Part shown: in pieces, positions 9,283 through 17,963 of the stretch
Layout of the letters: every line of letters begins with the position of its first letter
How positions within the stretch are numbered: position 1 is the first letter of the stretch
Origin: Winogradskyella arenosi
Lineage (GTDB): Bacteria > Bacteroidota > Bacteroidia > Flavobacteriales > Flavobacteriaceae
Reading direction: 5' to 3'
Assembly: GCF_003337305.1 (NCBI RefSeq)
Contig: NZ_QPJO01000003.1
Coordinates: 124,001-188,000 of the forward strand
Length of the DNA stretch: 64,000 nucleotides
Notes under the pieces: generated by a model
The model's input: the letters and a program-made list of their open reading frames with translations, nothing else
Told to the model about the DNA's origin: nothing
The model's database searches: none
Translations under genes and position numbers: made by a program

Positions 9283-9446
9283 GTCGTTTCCGTTTTTTAG
9301 TACTCAGGCCAAAGAAAAGCTACGTTAAGCTTACTGTCTAACGCTTTTATACGCTTGTGCGCTAAATTCTAAGACAAAGCCGCTACTTCACCTAAGCACT
9401 TTCCGCTCGCAGATTTGAAACCCGTTTAAAGTACTTTGAACTCGGA

Positions 9447-10301
9447 TTAAGACAATAATCTTAATTTTGCATTTAGCTTGTTTAATACCTTCTCTGCAAA
9501 ATCGCTACTATACGTTTTTTTGCGGTACTTGGTTACGGGAACAATACCTTGGATTACGTTTGTTATAAATAATTCATCTGCTTTTTGAAGTTCAAACGGA
9601 CTTATACTAGCCTCTTCTACAATAACGTTTACGTCTTTATCAAGGATTTCCAACACTTGCTTTCGCATCACCCCTTTTAAACAACCATCTTCTAAAGGTG
9701 GTGTTTTAATTTTGTCGCCTTTTACAAGAAATAAATTTCCATTTAAGGCTTCTATAATACTCTTGTTGGTATTCAGCACAAAACAGTTGTCAAAATCATT
9801 TTCCTGAGCGTAAATACTTCCTATGACCTGTATGGCTTTGTTATTCGACTTTAAACCTGACAATAATCCTGGCGCTACGTAATAATCTTTATAAAGATCA
9901 ACAAGACAAGTGGCGGTTTCATCAATAGTATAAAACGGATCGTGATGCACTTCCGCCGTAATATTAAAAGCCACATTAGCTTCTTTTGAAGGGAAATACT
10001 TTCCGCCTTCACCACGATCTACATTAACGCGAACACGTGCTGCTGATGTCAGTAAATCATTAGCCTCAATGGTTTTTAAAATTTCAGCTTCAAGAAATTC
10101 CATCGTAAAAGCCATAGGAATGTCCATTCTTAAAATACGCATTGAAGACATCAGCCTAAAATAATGATCTTCCCAAAAGAAGATTTTACCATTGACCACT
10201 TTTAGAGTTTCAAAAAGAGCATCTCCATATTTATACCCTCTATTGGCTATTGTTAACTTTGCATCGTCTTGCGACACTAGTGTGCCATTATAATTTACCA
10301 T
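9447..10301 (-). CDS. Class IV PLP-dependent aminotransferase (aminodeoxychorismate lyase/IlvE/D-amino acid type)
   Basis: A fold-type IV PLP enzyme of 284 residues. It starts VNYNGTLVSQDDAKLTIANR and continues with RGYKYGDALFETLKV, the typical entry to the N-terminal domain. The PLP Lys is probably in GLKSNNKAIQVIGSIYAQEN at residues 145-164, and LEDGCLKGVMRKQVLE is the C-terminal cofactor-phosphate segment. Sequence alone does not separate aminodeoxychorismate lyase (pabC), branched-chain aminotransferase and D-amino acid aminotransferase; the length suits a PabC-like member. It converges with YqgE and follows the START-like gene on the same strand. Confidence 0.85.
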   Translation of the reverse strand: MVNYNGTLVSQDDAKLTIANRGYKYGDALFETLKVVNGKIFFWEDHYFRLMSSMRILRMDIPMAFTMEFLEAEILKTIEANDLLTSAARVRVNVDRGEGGKYFPSKEANVAFNITAEVHHDPFYTIDETATCLVDLYKDYYVAPGLLSGLKSNNKAIQVIGSIYAQENDFDNCFVLNTNKSIIEALNGNLFLVKGDKIKTPPLEDGCLKGVMRKQVLEILDKDVNVIVEEASISPFELQKADELFITNVIQGIVPVTKYRKKTYSSDFAEKVLNKLNAKLRLLS

Positions 10302-10429
10302 AGTATTGGTTCTTCGCTATTATCTATCGTTCTAAATGATTTTTACTCAATAAAACCTGATTTAATTTTTTTTTAAAGCTTTCAGAACACAATTTGAAAT
10401 TGCCCCCTGAGGCTGGTATAAATTTGAAT

Positions 10430-10469
10430 AAAAAAGTCCCAATTTGATATTGTGATATCAAATCGGGAC
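10430..10469 (-). terminator. Intrinsic terminator of the START-like gene
   Basis: GTCCC plus AATTTGATAT pairs with ATATCAAATC plus GGGAC (10436-10469) with one A-C mismatch and a TGTG loop. On the minus strand the stem is followed by a U-run (A-run 10430-10435 on the plus strand). Confidence 0.85.
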
Positions 10470-10498
10470 AAAGATATAATAGAATACTTATTTAGTGC

Positions 10499-10891
10499 TT
10501 ATGCAGAGCCTAAAACTTGTTTTAAACTAGAGATTTGATTGGTCCAAAGCATTTTGCTTTCTTCTACTTCGTCTTCTTCAGCAAAGTCGGTAATCATTAA
10601 AGAAACATCTTTAGTAATTTCATCCACTTGAATTCTAATTTCGAAAAAACAGCTAGCGCCCTCTTCCTCATCGTATAACCATCGGAATTTGATGCGTTCG
10701 CCACTCTTTTTACTAAGAAGTTTGGCTTGTTCTTCGGAACCATCCCATATAAAAGTGAATAGTTCTCCTCTTGAGTTAACATTATCTGCAAACCATTCTG
10801 ATAAACCAGAAGGTGTTGATATATATTGGTATATAAGGGTTGGTGATGCCTGGATCACAAACTCCATTTCAAATTTTTCTTTATCGTCCAT
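10499..10891 (-). CDS. START-like (SRPBCC) domain protein
   Basis: A 130-residue acidic, soluble protein. FEMEFVIQASPTLIYQYIST and PSGLSEWFADNV form the opening strand-helix region of an AHA1/START-like domain, and MLWTNQISSLKQVLG is the closing helix. It is a single-domain protein conserved beside the class IV aminotransferase in Flavobacteria; ligand and role are unknown. It is transcribed away from the tRNA gene and ends at a strong terminator. Confidence 0.82.
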   Translation of the reverse strand: MDDKEKFEMEFVIQASPTLIYQYISTPSGLSEWFADNVNSRGELFTFIWDGSEEQAKLLSKKSGERIKFRWLYDEEEGASCFFEIRIQVDEITKDVSLMITDFAEEDEVEESKMLWTNQISSLKQVLGSA

Positions 10892-10979
10892 ATTAGTCCT
10901 TGTATTATTTGCTCAATATATGTAAATATCCTTGAGTTTTAAACATTAAATTAATTTTATTTTTTTTTAGTTTTTAATG

Positions 10980-11010
10980 TTTGTGATATTCAAAAATCTT
11001 TATATATTTG
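10980..11010 (+). promoter_or_regulatory. Promoter of tRNA-Met
   Basis: TTTG at 10980-10983, a spacer of exactly 19 nt, then TATATTTG at 11003-11010, a full match to the Bacteroidetes -33/-7 consensus. It lies 60 bp before the tRNA. The leader contains GCAATT at 11026-11031 (approximate) and AATTGC just before the tRNA, which could pair around it. Confidence 0.8.
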
Positions 11011-11070
11011 CAGCCGCAATTACGGGTATGTTCACAACACTAAGTTTTGAAAATTTTAATTGCGAATTAT

Positions 11071-11144
11071 GGCGAGGTAGCTCAGTTGGTTAGAGCGTTG
11101 GATTCATAACCCAGAGGTCACGAGTTCAAATCTCGTTCTCGCTA
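11071..11144 (+). tRNA. tRNA-Met (anticodon CAT)
   Basis: A 74-nt cloverleaf. The acceptor arm GGCGAGG pairs with TCTCGCT (G-U at both ends); the D arm is GCTC/GAGC; the anticodon loop TTCATAA carries CAT; the T arm ACGAG/CTCGT encloses TTCAAAT. CCA is not encoded. The A-C apposition at the base of the anticodon loop (A31-C39) is one I recognise from Bacteroidetes tRNA-Met. The first pair is not the C-A mismatch of an initiator, so this is an elongator Met tRNA; a lysidine-modified tRNA-Ile2 cannot be fully excluded. Its 3' part is the integration site of the island. Confidence 0.93.
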
Positions 11145-11145
11145 C
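11102..11145 (+). repeat. Left attachment site copy (attL) within tRNA-Met
   Basis: A 44-bp segment from the anticodon loop to one base past the tRNA end. It is identical to 37792-37835, and flanking bases differ on both sides, so the match is bounded exactly. It marks the left end of the island and keeps the tRNA gene whole. Confidence 0.93.
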
Positions 11146-11165
11146 GATCTTAATAGGTTACAAAC

Positions 11166-11197
11166 AAACGGTTTAGTTCACTCTAAACCGTTTTTTT
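11166..11197 (+). terminator. Terminator behind tRNA-Met, supplied by the island
   Basis: AAACGGTTTAG (11166-11176) pairs fully with CTAAACCGTTT (11183-11193) around a 6-nt loop, continuing into a T-run to 11197. The integrase ATG begins at the next base. Confidence 0.88.
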
Positions 11198-12574
11198 ATG
11201 ACTATACTCAATGAATTTCTTACCTTTGAACATAATTCTGAACACGATTCTGCACACAATTTGTCACACAAAAGAGATTTTTCAGCTCCCAAAATTTACT
11301 CCGCAAAAGGCGATATCAAAAAGCGTTGGTACGTATATTTCTCATTTAGAGATCCTGAGACCAAGAAGCTAAAACGTCAAAAAAATATTTACGGAAACGC
11401 CAATACTTATAAAACTAAAGAAGATCGTTTAGCGTTATTATCGCGATATCGCAAAAGGCTTTTAAAATTGCTTCAGCAAGGCTACAATCCTTATGTTGAT
11501 AATACCGAGCTATTCAAAAAACTTTCAGAAGAAGCCAATGCTATACCAAAAGCATCGGTTCCAAAGAAAGCCTATGTACAACCTATCACTTTTCCAACGG
11601 AACTTCTGAAAAAAGAAACTCCTGCACCAAAACGGGAATTTTTAAGAAAGGAAATCCCAAAAGTAGAAGGCTTGCCATTACGCAAAGCTTTTGATTTCAG
11701 TTTAAAAATTAAGGCCAACCAAATTTCAAAGCGATCACTTAAAGATTATGAGTACACTACCATTGCTTTTATTAAATGGGCTGCTGAACATAGGCCTGAT
11801 GTGACCTCTATTAGACAAGTGGATAAGAAAGTAGCACTAGATTACCTTAATGCTGTTTTAATTCGCTCTAGTGCTCGAAATAGAAACAACAACAGACTTA
11901 ATTTAAGTAGTTTATTACAAACCTTAGAGGAGAATGATCATATTGATTATAATCCGATTAAGAAGATACCTGCATTACGCAGTATCCCTACAAGGAACAA
12001 ATCATATACCACTGAAGAGCATCAGAAGATTTTTAAATATTTAAAGACGGAAGACCCTATCCTACTCCTCTTTATTAAGTTTATCAGTTATAATTTATTA
12101 AGGCCTGTTGAAGTCTGTAGGTTAAAAATTAAGGATATCAATATTCAAGATAAAACAATTCAGTTTAAAGCTAAGAACAGTCCGTTAAAAACGAAGCTTA
12201 TTCCAAATAAGATTATTGAAGAGCTGCCTGACTTATCAAAACTAGATCCAGAAGGCTATTTATTTACGCCTATTAAAATTGGTGGCGAATGGGATGCCAC
12301 CGATGTAAATAAGAGTAATTATTTTTCTAAGCGTTATAAATCTGTTGTAAAAGATCACTTCAACCTAGACAAAGATCAGACCTTATACAGTTTTAGACAT
12401 ACGTTTATTTCAATTTTATACCAATCTTTACTTAAAGGTTCATCGCCTCATGCTGCAAAAAGTGAATTAATGAATATTACAGGACATGCCACTATGGATG
12501 CCCTTGAAAAATATTTAAGAGATATTGATGCGGTAATGCCTAAAGATTATTCTAAGCACTTTGATAATGACTGA
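11198..12574 (+). CDS. Tyrosine recombinase (site-specific integrase)
   Basis: A 458-residue integrase expected to insert and excise the island at the tRNA. The N-terminal arm-binding region (about 30-95) is rich in basic residues and is followed by a core-binding domain (about 160-260). The catalytic domain has Arg302 in LLRPVEVCR, Arg400 in TLYSFRHTFI, His430 in ITGHATM and the nucleophile Tyr439 in EKYL. The first His of the usual HxxR box is Tyr397. The ATG follows the last T of the tRNA terminator directly, so there is no ordinary leader or ribosome binding site in the integrated state. It is followed by an overlapping unknown gene. Confidence 0.93.
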   Translation: MTILNEFLTFEHNSEHDSAHNLSHKRDFSAPKIYSAKGDIKKRWYVYFSFRDPETKKLKRQKNIYGNANTYKTKEDRLALLSRYRKRLLKLLQQGYNPYVDNTELFKKLSEEANAIPKASVPKKAYVQPITFPTELLKKETPAPKREFLRKEIPKVEGLPLRKAFDFSLKIKANQISKRSLKDYEYTTIAFIKWAAEHRPDVTSIRQVDKKVALDYLNAVLIRSSARNRNNNRLNLSSLLQTLEENDHIDYNPIKKIPALRSIPTRNKSYTTEEHQKIFKYLKTEDPILLLFIKFISYNLLRPVEVCRLKIKDINIQDKTIQFKAKNSPLKTKLIPNKIIEELPDLSKLDPEGYLFTPIKIGGEWDATDVNKSNYFSKRYKSVVKDHFNLDKDQTLYSFRHTFISILYQSLLKGSSPHAAKSELMNITGHATMDALEKYLRDIDAVMPKDYSKHFDND

Positions 12575-13229
12575 TATTTCTGAACAATTAATAGCGAATA
12601 TTACGAAAAAGTATATCTTTTTCTTTCCTAGTGCGATCTATTCTGATGTTGAAACCTCTATACTCGCAGGGATGATCGCCAAGGATTCCTATGATGTTGT
12701 TGCTTACAACCAAGATCAGCTAGGAGCTATTACGCATGATATAGAACAAATTGCTCTAGTTGATATCTTAAATAAGAATAAGGTGTTACAGAACAATTTG
12801 TTGTTACTCTTAGACACCAAGGACAAGGTGAGTAAAAACGTCTTTCAGTTTATTCTTGATGACTACAAACAGCATATGGATTGCCACTTATTTATCACCT
12901 CTTGGTTAGTGGATAATGTGAAGCACACTTTCCCTAATCTGAATATTTCAATTTTTAATGCCTTTAAAAGTCAAAATCTCTTTTTTACAAATCATTATGC
13001 GCAATTAGAGCAGTACTTTAATTTGAATCCATTAGATGCAAAACCAGACCGTACTGCTATTCTAAAAAACATGAAGTCGACCTTTTCCATACCTGAATTG
13101 GAGAAGGCCTCGTCAATGGTTCCAGTAAAGCATAAACCAAAGACACCTAGGAAAAGACCTAAACTACAGATCGATGATGATGCGATTGACCACTTTTTGT
13201 TGAAAACGGTTTTTAATGTTGATTTATAG
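12567..13229 (+). CDS. Unrecognised protein following the integrase
   Basis: A 220-residue soluble protein that I do not recognise. The frame opens at a TTG (12561), but the ATG at 12567 is preferred; it overlaps the integrase stop by 8 bp, implying coupling. The first 150 residues look like an alpha/beta domain (IALVDILNKN, NNLLLLLDTKD, CHLFITSWLVDNV), and the C-terminal 60 residues have a basic stretch KHKPKTPRKRPK that could bind DNA or RNA. Position next to the integrase suggests a role in excision, control or maintenance of the island, but nothing in the sequence proves it. Confidence 0.7.
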   Translation: MTDISEQLIANITKKYIFFFPSAIYSDVETSILAGMIAKDSYDVVAYNQDQLGAITHDIEQIALVDILNKNKVLQNNLLLLLDTKDKVSKNVFQFILDDYKQHMDCHLFITSWLVDNVKHTFPNLNISIFNAFKSQNLFFTNHYAQLEQYFNLNPLDAKPDRTAILKNMKSTFSIPELEKASSMVPVKHKPKTPRKRPKLQIDDDAIDHFLLKTVFNVDL

Positions 13230-13268
13230 TCATATTCTAAGCTAAAAACGGTAAATAATGTTAATTTA
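13203..13268 (+). repeat. Pair of 24-nt imperfect direct repeats
   Basis: Copies at 13203-13226 and 13245-13268 share 20 of 24 bases (AAAACGGT, then TAATGTT, then ATTTA), 42 bp apart. The first copy overlaps the 3' end of the preceding gene. They lie just before the zinc-finger gene and could be protein-binding sites. Confidence 0.5.
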
Positions 13269-13298
13269 GCGTCAAACAAACGTTTATTACACGCTAAA
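13265..13298. promoter_or_regulatory. Inverted repeat before the zinc-finger gene
   Basis: TTTAGCG (13265-13271) and CGCTAAA (13292-13298) form 7-bp arms separated by 20 nt; the last A of the right arm is the A of the start codon at 13298. An operator or a translation-blocking hairpin is possible. Confidence 0.45.
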
Positions 13299-13732
13299 TG
13301 ACTCATCAACAATTTTATACTTGTGACTATTGTTTTAAGGAATTTGAACCGAAAAGACGTCGTGTACAAAAATATTGCAGCGATACCTGTCGCTCAAAAG
13401 CTTATCATGCCCGCAAAACATCTACCAAGCTAGCAGCTCCATCGGAACAAATAACGGTCCCCGATTTCTCTACTTTACCAAAGCCCAAAATGTCTTTAAG
13501 TGGTGTGGGAAATGCCACGGCAGGAACCTTAGCAGCCGATGCCATTAAAAGCTTACTAACCAAAACGACCAATAAACCTGCAACCAAAGGCGATTTAAAG
13601 GCTTTAATAGAGACTTTAAATGGACGCTATCATTTGGTTAAAAATATGCCAGCCAATGAATTTGGGCAATACCCATACTTTGATTTGGTTGAGGGGGTTT
13701 TGGTTTATTTGAGTATCAACACAACTATTTAG
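13298..13732 (+). CDS. Small protein with N-terminal zinc-finger-like motif
   Basis: A 144-residue protein. Residues 9-31 read CDYC...KYCSDTCR, a CxxC-x(n)-CxxxC cluster with neighbouring basic residues (EPKRRRVQ) that looks like a small treble-clef or zinc ribbon; similar N-terminal fingers occur on flavobacterial island proteins. The rest has a low-complexity linker and a short helical and strand region (ATKGDLKALIETLNGRYH). It is the third plus-strand gene after the integrase and converges with hsdR. A DNA-binding regulator of island mobility is plausible but unproven. Confidence 0.72.
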   Translation: MTHQQFYTCDYCFKEFEPKRRRVQKYCSDTCRSKAYHARKTSTKLAAPSEQITVPDFSTLPKPKMSLSGVGNATAGTLAADAIKSLLTKTTNKPATKGDLKALIETLNGRYHLVKNMPANEFGQYPYFDLVEGVLVYLSINTTI

Positions 13733-13752
13733 TCTATATTCCTTTTCAGATA

Positions 13753-16700
13753 TTAATTATATTTCTTAAAATTCTCTGCCTGTTCAAAGATCTCTTTAAA
13801 TACCTCATCTTTTGTAACTGGTGGGTAGTCGTTCTCGGCTAATAGAATAATTAAATCTACCTTTAGTTCTGCTTTGATATCGTCTCGTTGATTCCAGTCG
13901 GTATATTTTGCTTTATCATCCACTACTTTCTTCACTTCTTTAGATAAGTGAATGAGTTTATCTTCTGGATAATCAAAATCATATTTATGGGCAATGGCTT
14001 TTAAAATATCGTAAAAGGCTTTTTCTTCAAAATCAATCCCCATATCTTGAAACGACTCTTTTTCTTTTCTAAGCTCATGATACAAGTCTATTATCTCGTC
14101 TGTAAAATCTTCTAGCACGTTACTTTGTAGTATATCTTGTTCACTGCGCTCATTATATCTATCTACTATACTTTTAAACTTTTTAGAAAAATCAATCCCT
14201 TGCATTTTGTTTGTTTTTTTAAGCTCATCTATGGCTTTTAATAGTAGCTGCTGCAAGAGTTTTATTTTGGTATTTGGTAATTTTATTTTATCAATTTTAG
14301 CTAGGTATGCATCGTCAAAAATATCTATTTCGGTTTGCTGGTCTTCGCCTAGCTTAAAAATCTCTTCTACCCCATCGCTCTGCAAAGCTTCTTTTATCAT
14401 TTCGCGCACTCTTGCATTCATTTGTGCGGTATCTGGTGCATCGCCTTTGGTTAGTTTGAATACGATAGAACGAATGGCAAGGTAAAAATGTATATGGTCT
14501 TTTTGTTCTTCCGTAAATGCATTGGCACCACAACAAATATCATAACCGGCTTTTAAACGTTTTACAATATTCATAAAACGGGTTTCTATTTGTTTTGTAC
14601 GTTGTACAAATTCTGCAGCTAAGTTTAAGCATTCTAATTGTTTGCTTCCTTCTCCAGAAAAATAATTTGAGGCATCAAACTTATGAAACAGTTTTGCTAA
14701 CAAATCTAACTGGTCTTTAACCACTACAATAGAGGTTTGTATGTCTTCAAAATTCTGACTATCTACGGCAGAATATTGTTTTAAGGCTAAATTCATTTGT
14801 TTTTTAAAGCCTATATAATCTACCACTAAACCTTTTGACTTGGTCTTGTACTTTCTATTTACTCTAGATATGGTTTGTATTAAATTATGTTGCTGTATGG
14901 GTTTGTCTATATACATGGTATCTAAAAATGGCACATCAAAACCTGTAAGCCACATATCTACCACTATGGCGATTTTAAAATTAGACTTTTCGTTTTTAAA
15001 CTGGCGGTCTAATTCTTTTCTATCGTCTTTAGTGCCCAATAAATTATACATCTCTTCTAGGTCGTCTTTACCGCGTGTCATTATCATTTTAATGCGTTCC
15101 ATGGGTTTGATGTCCTTCTTCTCTTTTTCCGTGAGTGTTGACCCTTCCTCAAAAGCCTTAACCTCAGCCCATTCTGGACGCAATGCAATAATCTCTTGAT
15201 ATAGATTAAAAGCTATAGGCCTAGAACTACATACAAACAAGGCTTTCCCTTTTATGGTTGCCCCCTCCTCTATTCTGGTTTCATAATGCTTTACAAAATC
15301 TTCTGCCACAGCTTTTAATCGGTCTGGATCGCCAATAATGGCATTCATATTTGCAGATGCTTTTTTACTTTCTTCTATTTGATAATCGTTTGCACCTTCT
15401 TCTGCACATTGGTTATAATAGGCTTCAATTTCTTCTAATTTGGAATTCTCTAAGACTACTTTAGCAGCACGACCTTCATAGACAATACGCACTGTAATTT
15501 CGTCTTTTTCGGACTCTGTCATGGTGTAGGAATCTATAATATCTCCAAACACATTTAACGTAGCATCTATTGGTGTGCCTGTAAAACCAACATAGGTTGC
15601 ATTTGGCAAAGAATCGTGTAAGTACTTCGCAAAACCATAGGTCTTTTTGACACCATCTTCGGTAACTGTTACTTTTTGGTCTAGATTAATTTGACTACGG
15701 TGTGCTTCGTCTGAAATACAAATCACATTGGTTCTATCGGTTAACACGTCTAGGTCTTCTGTAAACTTATGAATGGTAGTTAAAAATACACCACCACTTT
15801 TACGGTTTTGAAGCAATGTTTTTAACTCATTTCTACTTTGAACTCTAATTATATTATTATCGCCAACATATTCTTTTGCATTGGTAAATTGACCAGATAA
15901 TTGGTCGTCTAAATCGGTACGGTCTGTGATAATTATTAATGTAGGACTTTTAAAATGCGGACTACGCATTAACAATCTAGACAAAAACAACATGGTATAA
16001 CTTTTACCACAACCAGTTGCACCAAAGTAGGTTCCTCCTTTTCCGTCTCCTTCTGGCTTTTGGTGTTGTTTTATATTTTTAAGAAGCTTTGTAGCTGCAT
16101 AATATTGCGGATAACGACATACTATTTTAAGCTCGTGTTTATTAGAATCTGGAAAGTATATAAAATTATGAATGACCTCACGCAGTCTGTTTTTGTTAAA
16201 CAAACCTTGTATCATGGTGTACATACTATTAATACCATCTACTTCTTTATCTAAGCCTAATACTTTTCGCCATGCGTAGTAAAACTCATAGTTAGAAAAA
16301 AACGAACCCATTTTACTATTTACCCCATCGCTAATAATACAAAAGGCATTGTACTTGAAGAGTTCTGGAATATCTCTTCTATACCTATTAGTTAATTGGT
16401 CGTATGCATTCCAAATAGTTACATTTTCTTGAATAGCTGTTTTAAATTCAAAAACGACTAAAGGTAAGCCATTGATATATAAAATACCATCTGGTATACG
16501 CTTTTCGTAACCATAAATTTCTAACTGGTTAACAATTTTATAGGTGTTGTTGTCTTTATCTGAATAATCTATAAGATGAATGTATAAGTCTTTTTTAGAA
16601 CGGTCTTCTCGCTCTAGCTGAAACCCATTAGAGATCAGTTTCATGATTTGCTTATTAGACTCATATAAATCTGAAGCGCTAAATACTTCTAGCTTACGGA

Positions 16701-16893
16701 TAACAGAATTAATTTCGGTATCTGTAATATTATCGTCTTTATATTGGCTTTGCAAATAGCTTTTAATATCTGCTTTAATAAGCACATCTTCAGGCTTACG
16801 CTCAATGGTATTTCCTAACACATGTGGAATACCTTCGTGACCTAATAACTCTATAAAAACGTTTTCTAATTGTGCTTCTGTGAATTTGCTCAT
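13753..16893 (-). CDS. hsdR: Type I restriction enzyme, R (restriction/translocation) subunit
   Basis: HsdR, 1046 residues, cleaves unmodified DNA after ATP-driven translocation, in complex with HsdM and HsdS. The N-terminal PD-(D/E)XK nuclease has Asp135 in RIPDGILYI and Glu149-x-Lys151 in VVFEFKTA. The motor carries Walker A GATGCGKS (291-298), DEAH at 395-398 in CISDEAHRSQ, motif III FTGTPID and motif VI QTISRVNRKYKTK. The C-terminal helical part would bind the methylase. All catalytic residues are intact. It is the last gene of the minus-strand operon and is separated from hsdS by eight other genes. Confidence 0.96.
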   Translation of the reverse strand: MSKFTEAQLENVFIELLGHEGIPHVLGNTIERKPEDVLIKADIKSYLQSQYKDDNITDTEINSVIRKLEVFSASDLYESNKQIMKLISNGFQLEREDRSKKDLYIHLIDYSDKDNNTYKIVNQLEIYGYEKRIPDGILYINGLPLVVFEFKTAIQENVTIWNAYDQLTNRYRRDIPELFKYNAFCIISDGVNSKMGSFFSNYEFYYAWRKVLGLDKEVDGINSMYTMIQGLFNKNRLREVIHNFIYFPDSNKHELKIVCRYPQYYAATKLLKNIKQHQKPEGDGKGGTYFGATGCGKSYTMLFLSRLLMRSPHFKSPTLIIITDRTDLDDQLSGQFTNAKEYVGDNNIIRVQSRNELKTLLQNRKSGGVFLTTIHKFTEDLDVLTDRTNVICISDEAHRSQINLDQKVTVTEDGVKKTYGFAKYLHDSLPNATYVGFTGTPIDATLNVFGDIIDSYTMTESEKDEITVRIVYEGRAAKVVLENSKLEEIEAYYNQCAEEGANDYQIEESKKASANMNAIIGDPDRLKAVAEDFVKHYETRIEEGATIKGKALFVCSSRPIAFNLYQEIIALRPEWAEVKAFEEGSTLTEKEKKDIKPMERIKMIMTRGKDDLEEMYNLLGTKDDRKELDRQFKNEKSNFKIAIVVDMWLTGFDVPFLDTMYIDKPIQQHNLIQTISRVNRKYKTKSKGLVVDYIGFKKQMNLALKQYSAVDSQNFEDIQTSIVVVKDQLDLLAKLFHKFDASNYFSGEGSKQLECLNLAAEFVQRTKQIETRFMNIVKRLKAGYDICCGANAFTEEQKDHIHFYLAIRSIVFKLTKGDAPDTAQMNARVREMIKEALQSDGVEEIFKLGEDQQTEIDIFDDAYLAKIDKIKLPNTKIKLLQQLLLKAIDELKKTNKMQGIDFSKKFKSIVDRYNERSEQDILQSNVLEDFTDEIIDLYHELRKEKESFQDMGIDFEEKAFYDILKAIAHKYDFDYPEDKLIHLSKEVKKVVDDKAKYTDWNQRDDIKAELKVDLIILLAENDYPPVTKDEVFKEIFEQAENFKKYN

Positions 16894-16909
16894 TTTAACT
16901 ATAACTAAC

Positions 16910-17935
16910 TTAGTTCTCTAAATATAACTCTTTTGTAGAAGTTATATGAGGCTCTTTAATTTCTTTAATGCCTATTTCTTGTTCTTTTACAATAGCAGCA
17001 ATACTCACCAAAACATTAATGCCATGCATACTATCTGGGTTTTTAATTCCTAAATACATCTGTTGAGTAAATTTACTTGTAATCTCAACATTAGCAGCTA
17101 TGATATTTTCTCTTGTGCCAATAGGATAATCTTTAAAAGCGTCTTTATTTAAAAAGAGACTATTATTTGAATGATCTAATAAATACACATCACAATAATC
17201 TGCTCCTGGTGGAGTAGCTAATTGATCTATAGCAAAGCCTAGGCTTCCTGTACTATCCACTAAATTACTTAAATCTGAAACTAAATTAATTTGTTCATTG
17301 GTGCTTTCTATCAAATCATTATCTCTAAAGGACGACACTGTATAATACCATTTTACTGTATTTTGAGGTAAAACAAAAGGCAGTGTAACTCTAGACTTGC
17401 CTCCTTTAAACATAGCATTAGAACCACTATTCACATAGAAATGCTGATTTTTAGTCACTTCCTTTACTTTATATGACTCGCTTTTAACATATTCTTCTTG
17501 TCTAACCGTATATGTTGTATCTGTTAAAGTACGTTCTTTTACTGTGGTATTAAATGAAATTAAATCTTCTGAAACTGGAATTCTATCTATTTTAAAGTTA
17601 CATATACGCCTTGCTAATGACGTATTTTCAAATTTAAAAATATAAATCCCAGTCCTTTTTATCACAACCTCCTTCTGATTAATAGTTATAACATTAAAGT
17701 CTGAGTACACTTTAGAAGCCTTATATTCAATTATTTCAAAATTCTTGAGTTTTTTACCACGTTCTTCTGAGTAATTAATAATTATCTTATCCCCTTCTGC
17801 AAAACCATAAGCCATGTGATGCGTTGACATTGGCGCTATTCTAAAATTTAAGTCAGCAACGTTTATTGGGCTTGTTTCTGCTTTTAATTGGGTTGAAAAG
17901 GTGAGTAATAGTAACAGTAGGTAAATCTGTTTCAT
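16910..17935 (-). CDS. Secreted protein of unknown function inside the restriction operon
   Basis: A 341-residue protein with a clear signal peptide (MKQIYLLLLLLTFSTQLKA, cleavage near residue 19), so it is exported to the periplasm or beyond. The mature part is mostly beta strand, with a first domain of about 120 residues (FAEGDKIIINY, GIYIFKFENTSLARRICNFK), reminiscent of a GOLD-like beta-sandwich, and a second all-beta part. It has no nuclease or restriction motif. It lies 16 bp upstream of hsdR and 28 bp downstream of the DUF262 gene, both on its strand, so it is cotranscribed with cytoplasmic defence enzymes, which is odd for an exported protein. The function is not known. Confidence 0.75.
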   Translation of the reverse strand: MKQIYLLLLLLTFSTQLKAETSPINVADLNFRIAPMSTHHMAYGFAEGDKIIINYSEERGKKLKNFEIIEYKASKVYSDFNVITINQKEVVIKRTGIYIFKFENTSLARRICNFKIDRIPVSEDLISFNTTVKERTLTDTTYTVRQEEYVKSESYKVKEVTKNQHFYVNSGSNAMFKGGKSRVTLPFVLPQNTVKWYYTVSSFRDNDLIESTNEQINLVSDLSNLVDSTGSLGFAIDQLATPPGADYCDVYLLDHSNNSLFLNKDAFKDYPIGTRENIIAANVEITSKFTQQMYLGIKNPDSMHGINVLVSIAAIVKEQEIGIKEIKEPHITSTKELYLEN

Positions 17936-17963
17936 TTTTAATTATTTAATTTTAGTATTAAGT

